Part shown: piece by piece, positions 57,586-60,587 of the stretch
How the letters are laid out: every line of letters starts with the position of its first letter
Numbering within the stretch: the stretch's first letter is position 1
Assembly (NCBI GenBank): GCA_900128565.1
Contig: LT635916.1
Location: 1 to 60,587, forward strand
Length of the DNA: 60,587 nt
Origin: Stramenopiles sp. TOSAG23-6
Lineage: Eukaryota; Sar
Direction: 5' to 3'
Position numbers and translations under genes: made by a program
Notes under the pieces: generated by a model
Seen by the model: only the letters and a program-made list of their open reading frames with translations
Told to the model about the DNA's origin: nothing
Database searches by the model: none

Positions 57586-60012
57586 ATGATGAATAGGGGA
57601 AGTGACACACATCGTCGCAGGCGAAGCCGTAGTCATAGTCGCAGTAGAAGTCGTGATCGAAATCGTCGTCGTGATCATGAAGGCTCGTATAAAAAGTCGC
57701 GTGAAGATGCTTGGGCAAGCGGTGGTGGTGACAGATATTCTAAATCACGTGGTGGTGACAGATACTCTAATTCGAGATATGATGATAGATATTCTCCTGG
57801 GGGCGACAGATACGGTGACAGATACTCTAATTCGAGATATGATGACAGATATTCTCGTGGGGACAGATATTCTAGTCCACGTGGTGGTGACAGATATTCT
57901 AGCTCACGCCGAAATGACTATCATAGAGAGCTAAAACATGGCGGCTACGACTCTCGCGCTGGTGAGCGTAAAGGGCCAGAACCACAAGGTCCTGTGCGGC
58001 GTCAAAATAATCCACAGTGGGACTTTGGAATTCCCTTTAAAAATATTTCTGAAAAGGGGAGCGATGCAAAGGAACGCTTTCGTATTGATGGTCGACCACT
58101 AGTCAAATCTGAAATGAATGGAACATTGGAAACTCCTAATGCTACAACTGAGTCTAACCAATCTGGGGGTTGGGCTATTCGACCAGATGTCGAATATGCT
58201 AGGTATAAAGCTGTTGAAAGGTTACGTCGTATTTTACAAGATACTTCAAGGAAGCGTTTAGGAATTAAAGTGCCACGTTTAGCTTTTGAGCGTTGGCTAT
58301 TGGAACAAGTAGCTCGTCCATACCACCCTTCTTCAGGATGCGATCCTTGCTTACGTCATCCTCAGTCTTGTTGGGATACTGATGTAATTCGTAGAGAACT
58401 TCTTGCAGAGTTACCTTGTCGAATATTTGGTTTTAGACAGAAGAAAAATCCAACTCGATTGTATAAAAACTTAAAACAATGGGTTGATGCTGGTTGTAGG
58501 TGGATTGATAAATTGAGCAAATCTCGAGATACTGTGGCGTCTTCACAAACTTGCAAGAATGTAAATAGTAGTGGTTCTGTTCCTATGAATAAATCGGATA
58601 TATCTGCCGATAATGTTGTAGAAAAATATAATACTACTAGTCAAGTGGAGGATAAAGATGAGAAATTTGTTCCAGTGACCCGTCCTTCAGTTGATAGTTC
58701 TGGGGGGGATAAATTACAACGACATTCCTTTGAAGGTGTGTCTGTAGAAGCTCATCATATTTCTGTGTCTGATAATGATGGAATTCTTATTGCTTGTACA
58801 AAGGCAAAAACATTCCTTGATAATGCCGACGTATTTCTTCAAGATTGTAACGTCCAAGGTATACATAGAAAGAGGGGCGACTTCACTGACCCTCAACTTA
58901 TTGAAGACCAACTCAAAATTTTACGAGATGAATGTGCTCCCTTGTTTAATAAAATTGTACTTCCTGATGTCGATTTTGTGTGCAAAACACTTAGTGATGC
59001 TGCTGTTCGTGTTGTAACCGACCTTGCTTCTTTATCAGCAAAAGAACAAGTGGGAGAGTCCAAAATTGAAATCATTGAAGGTGGTCGACATAGAGGCAGT
59101 TTAGAAGGATTAGTTCGTGTAAGTTTCAAAGACGATTATTTAGAATTGAATTTGCAACATCTTACGAAACTTCGAACTCTCTACACCATACATAATGCAA
59201 CTCTTTCAACAATGGCTAATGATGTAACAGCTGACACACAAAACGTTGTTCAGTTGTCTTCAAATACAAAAGATGGGGTTGAGAAAGAAGAAGAATCTAA
59301 TGGAAGTATTGAAAAAACGTACAATCCTGATACAATTCGCTTGTTAGACCCAGTACATTTAGGATATAATTCGAATTGTGACCCAGACTTGAAACGTTTC
59401 CCTGATGCACTGTACTCTTTAGCGCGGCGATATCATACTTTTATTGGCAGTGATTCAGGAAATATGCATGCTGCTGCAAGTGAGGGTACATTCAGGTGTA
59501 TGATTGATGAATTTGAAGTTTGTATGGAATCGTATGGATCTCCTTTTAATTGTTTCTTTCAACGTTTTGGATCTGCATTTCCTGATACGGATGGACCATT
59601 TGGATCAGTAGGTTCATTTTTTGATTATACTCCAGTGGAAGGTTCTTTTGAATGTGGACCACCATACGTTCAAGAAACGATGGATCGAATGGCTGAGCGA
59701 ATAGATGTTCTATTAGAACAGTCACAGAGACCATTATCATTTATTGTATTTGTACCCGATTGGTATGATCCCCCATTGCCAGCAAAAATTACGATGGAAA
59801 AAAGTAAATTTTTGAGAGCGGATCTTGTAGCACCAGGAAATGGGCATACTTATGTTGTTGGTTTACAGCATAAACCTTTAGCACAAGGACGCAAGCGATA
59901 TTACAAAGTACCTCATGGAACTCACCTTTACTGGATGCAAAATGATGCTGGGTTTGCAAAGTGGCCACCAACAAAAGAAAAACTTGCTAAATTACAAAAA
60001 GCTCTTGGATAA
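57586..60012 (+). CDS. PCIF1: PCIF1/CAPAM-like cap m6Am methyltransferase homologue with altered catalytic motif
   Basis: 808 aa, single exon. An N-terminal Arg/Ser/Asp-rich region (about 1-150) has RS dipeptides and repeated GDRYS-SRYDDRYS units, as in nuclear RNA-processing proteins. Residues about 200-310 match the PCIF1 helical domain, and about 440-808 the methyltransferase core: MHAAASEGTFRCMIDEFEV, SPFNCFFQRFGSAFPDTDG, SFIVFVPDWYDPPLPAKI, LQHKPL, and the ending LYWMQNDAGFAKWPPT, all close to animal PCIF1 as I recall it. The catalytic motif NPPF is here GPPY (G691-Y694): the Asn that holds the target amino group is replaced by Gly, so activity is doubtful. Fly PCIF1 is a known inactive homologue. 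Two adjacent ATGs (57586, 57589) could start it. No N-terminal WW domain is obvious. Confidence 0.92.
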   Translation: MMNRGSDTHRRRRSRSHSRSRSRDRNRRRDHEGSYKKSREDAWASGGGDRYSKSRGGDRYSNSRYDDRYSPGGDRYGDRYSNSRYDDRYSRGDRYSSPRGGDRYSSSRRNDYHRELKHGGYDSRAGERKGPEPQGPVRRQNNPQWDFGIPFKNISEKGSDAKERFRIDGRPLVKSEMNGTLETPNATTESNQSGGWAIRPDVEYARYKAVERLRRILQDTSRKRLGIKVPRLAFERWLLEQVARPYHPSSGCDPCLRHPQSCWDTDVIRRELLAELPCRIFGFRQKKNPTRLYKNLKQWVDAGCRWIDKLSKSRDTVASSQTCKNVNSSGSVPMNKSDISADNVVEKYNTTSQVEDKDEKFVPVTRPSVDSSGGDKLQRHSFEGVSVEAHHISVSDNDGILIACTKAKTFLDNADVFLQDCNVQGIHRKRGDFTDPQLIEDQLKILRDECAPLFNKIVLPDVDFVCKTLSDAAVRVVTDLASLSAKEQVGESKIEIIEGGRHRGSLEGLVRVSFKDDYLELNLQHLTKLRTLYTIHNATLSTMANDVTADTQNVVQLSSNTKDGVEKEEESNGSIEKTYNPDTIRLLDPVHLGYNSNCDPDLKRFPDALYSLARRYHTFIGSDSGNMHAAASEGTFRCMIDEFEVCMESYGSPFNCFFQRFGSAFPDTDGPFGSVGSFFDYTPVEGSFECGPPYVQETMDRMAERIDVLLEQSQRPLSFIVFVPDWYDPPLPAKITMEKSKFLRADLVAPGNGHTYVVGLQHKPLAQGRKRYYKVPHGTHLYWMQNDAGFAKWPPTKEKLAKLQKALG

Positions 60013-60313
60013 ATAAGTAAAACACCTTTGTAATTTTGAAAGGGCAAAAAATATTTAAGAGTCGTACTATTAATTTTATACTTGATGATTCTTATTTGAA
60101 ATGAAAAATAGTTTATAAATTATAAAAGAAAAACTGTATTGTTGATTTATAGCTTTTAGCTCTCTCAGGTTTAAATTTCAGATTTGAGATTGCCGAACAT
60201 TATAAAATATAAATATTAGTAAAATTGTCAATATTATTTTCTATTACTATTAGTTTATTATAATAATTTTGGATTTCGTGTCTTTTTCATAATAGCTAAT
60301 AAGACCAAGGGAA
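60013..60313. other. AT-rich 3' flank of PCIF1, nothing specific
   Basis: This is non-coding sequence between the PCIF1 stop and the terminal inverted-repeat element. No ORF or RNA gene is seen. Confidence 0.4.
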
Positions 60314-60587
60314 CAAGGTTATAGAATTGGGAAGGAATGACACGAAATTTGAAAAAAAAAAATAATTCACCTACCAAAATTTCATACCTAAAGCAGAACA
60401 CGAAATCCTGCTGGAATCATCTTTAGCAACTCAAAAATAATTGAATTTACTATAAAACCAATTTCAAATTTATTATTTTTTTTTTTGCTACAAAATTTTT
60501 GTACTTAACAATTTTTTTTTATTTTTGAGTTGCTAAAGATGATTCCAGCAGGATTTCGTGTCATTCCTTCCCAATTCTATAACCTTG
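60314..60587. mobile_element. Nested inverted-repeat (MITE-like) element, possible introner relative
   Basis: Two perfect inverted repeats are nested. The outer arms are 35 bp (60314-60348 with 60553-60587) and the inner arms 42 bp (60399-60440 with 60519-60560). The right arms overlap by 8 bp (CACGAAAT-type sequence), so that end can pair with either left arm. The inner loop has CAAAATTTTTGTACTTAAC (60491-60509) and the left spacer AAAATTTCATACCTAAAG (60376-60393), both close to the AAATTTTGTACCTAA core of the introner introns. No transposase ORF is present. The window ends exactly at the outer arm, so the element, or a larger palindrome, may be truncated there. Confidence 0.75.

Noticed and set aside
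60314-60587. Transcription terminator hairpin or tRNA-like structure
   Set aside because: Arms of 35-42 bp with long loops and nested layout fit a transposon-like element; no tRNA boxes are visible.
1-60587. Giant-virus origin of the window (many ankyrin genes, compact layout)
   Set aside because: A complex I subunit, PYROXD1, neuferricin, spliceosomal introns and the absence of any viral hallmark gene indicate a cellular nuclear genome.

Overview
This window is nuclear DNA of an AT-rich, gene-dense, intron-poor unicellular eukaryote. The evidence is single-exon genes for eukaryotic proteins (a complex I subunit, PCIF1, PYROXD1, neuferricin, TIP41, IQ/ankyrin proteins), a few short introns, and use of all three standard stop codons. 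A free-living flagellate or alga, possibly a stramenopile, fits the content, but the lineage cannot be fixed from this sequence alone. Both window ends are repeats (a satellite at 1-451, a nested inverted repeat at 60314-60587), so they are probably assembly break points.

Layout: 27 protein genes, almost strictly alternating in strand. 1-9 kb: a basic repeat protein, a CYP51-cytochrome b5 fusion, a GMC oxidoreductase and a TPR-glycosyltransferase. 9-19 kb: an EF-hand protein, PYROXD1 and a 1980-residue cysteine-rich secreted protein. 19-29 kb: a type II AAA ATPase, a small unknown, a METTL21-type methyltransferase, a coiled-coil protein, neuferricin and a renalase-like flavoprotein. 28-44 kb: an ankyrin/Tudor-like gene broken by Ns, a TIP41-WD40 fusion, a J-domain protein with five GYF_2 modules, a VTT membrane protein, an IQ/ankyrin protein, a small basic protein and a PP2C phosphatase. 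44-60 kb: a DUF5672-GT17 fusion, two JmjC proteins (one secreted, with ankyrin repeats), NDUFB8, an alpha/beta hydrolase, a carbonic-anhydrase-related protein with no zinc ligands, and PCIF1 with an altered catalytic motif.

The main discovery is a family of three near-identical 92-93 bp introns in three unrelated genes (3134-3226, 8075-8166, 27775-27866). They share 5' GTATGTTTTAT, a central CGTACG-type palindrome followed by GTACCTAA, and 3' CCAAAATACAT, with imperfect terminal inverted repeats. Removing exactly these segments restores all three reading frames, in phases 2, 0 and 1, yet none ends in AG. They look like introners (mobile introns) with GT...AT ends. Two ordinary GT-AG introns (37296-37405, 52810-52907) do not resemble them. 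The inverted-repeat element at the right end of the window carries introner-like core motifs and may be a relative.

Genes are arranged as divergent pairs sharing short promoters and convergent pairs with 3' ends as close as 20 bp. Promoters carry recurrent short motifs: telobox-like TTAGGGTTAGGG, CACGTG boxes, a CRE/AP-1 composite, AACCGTTAAC and GATCGATC. No tRNA, rRNA, CRISPR or viral gene was recognised.
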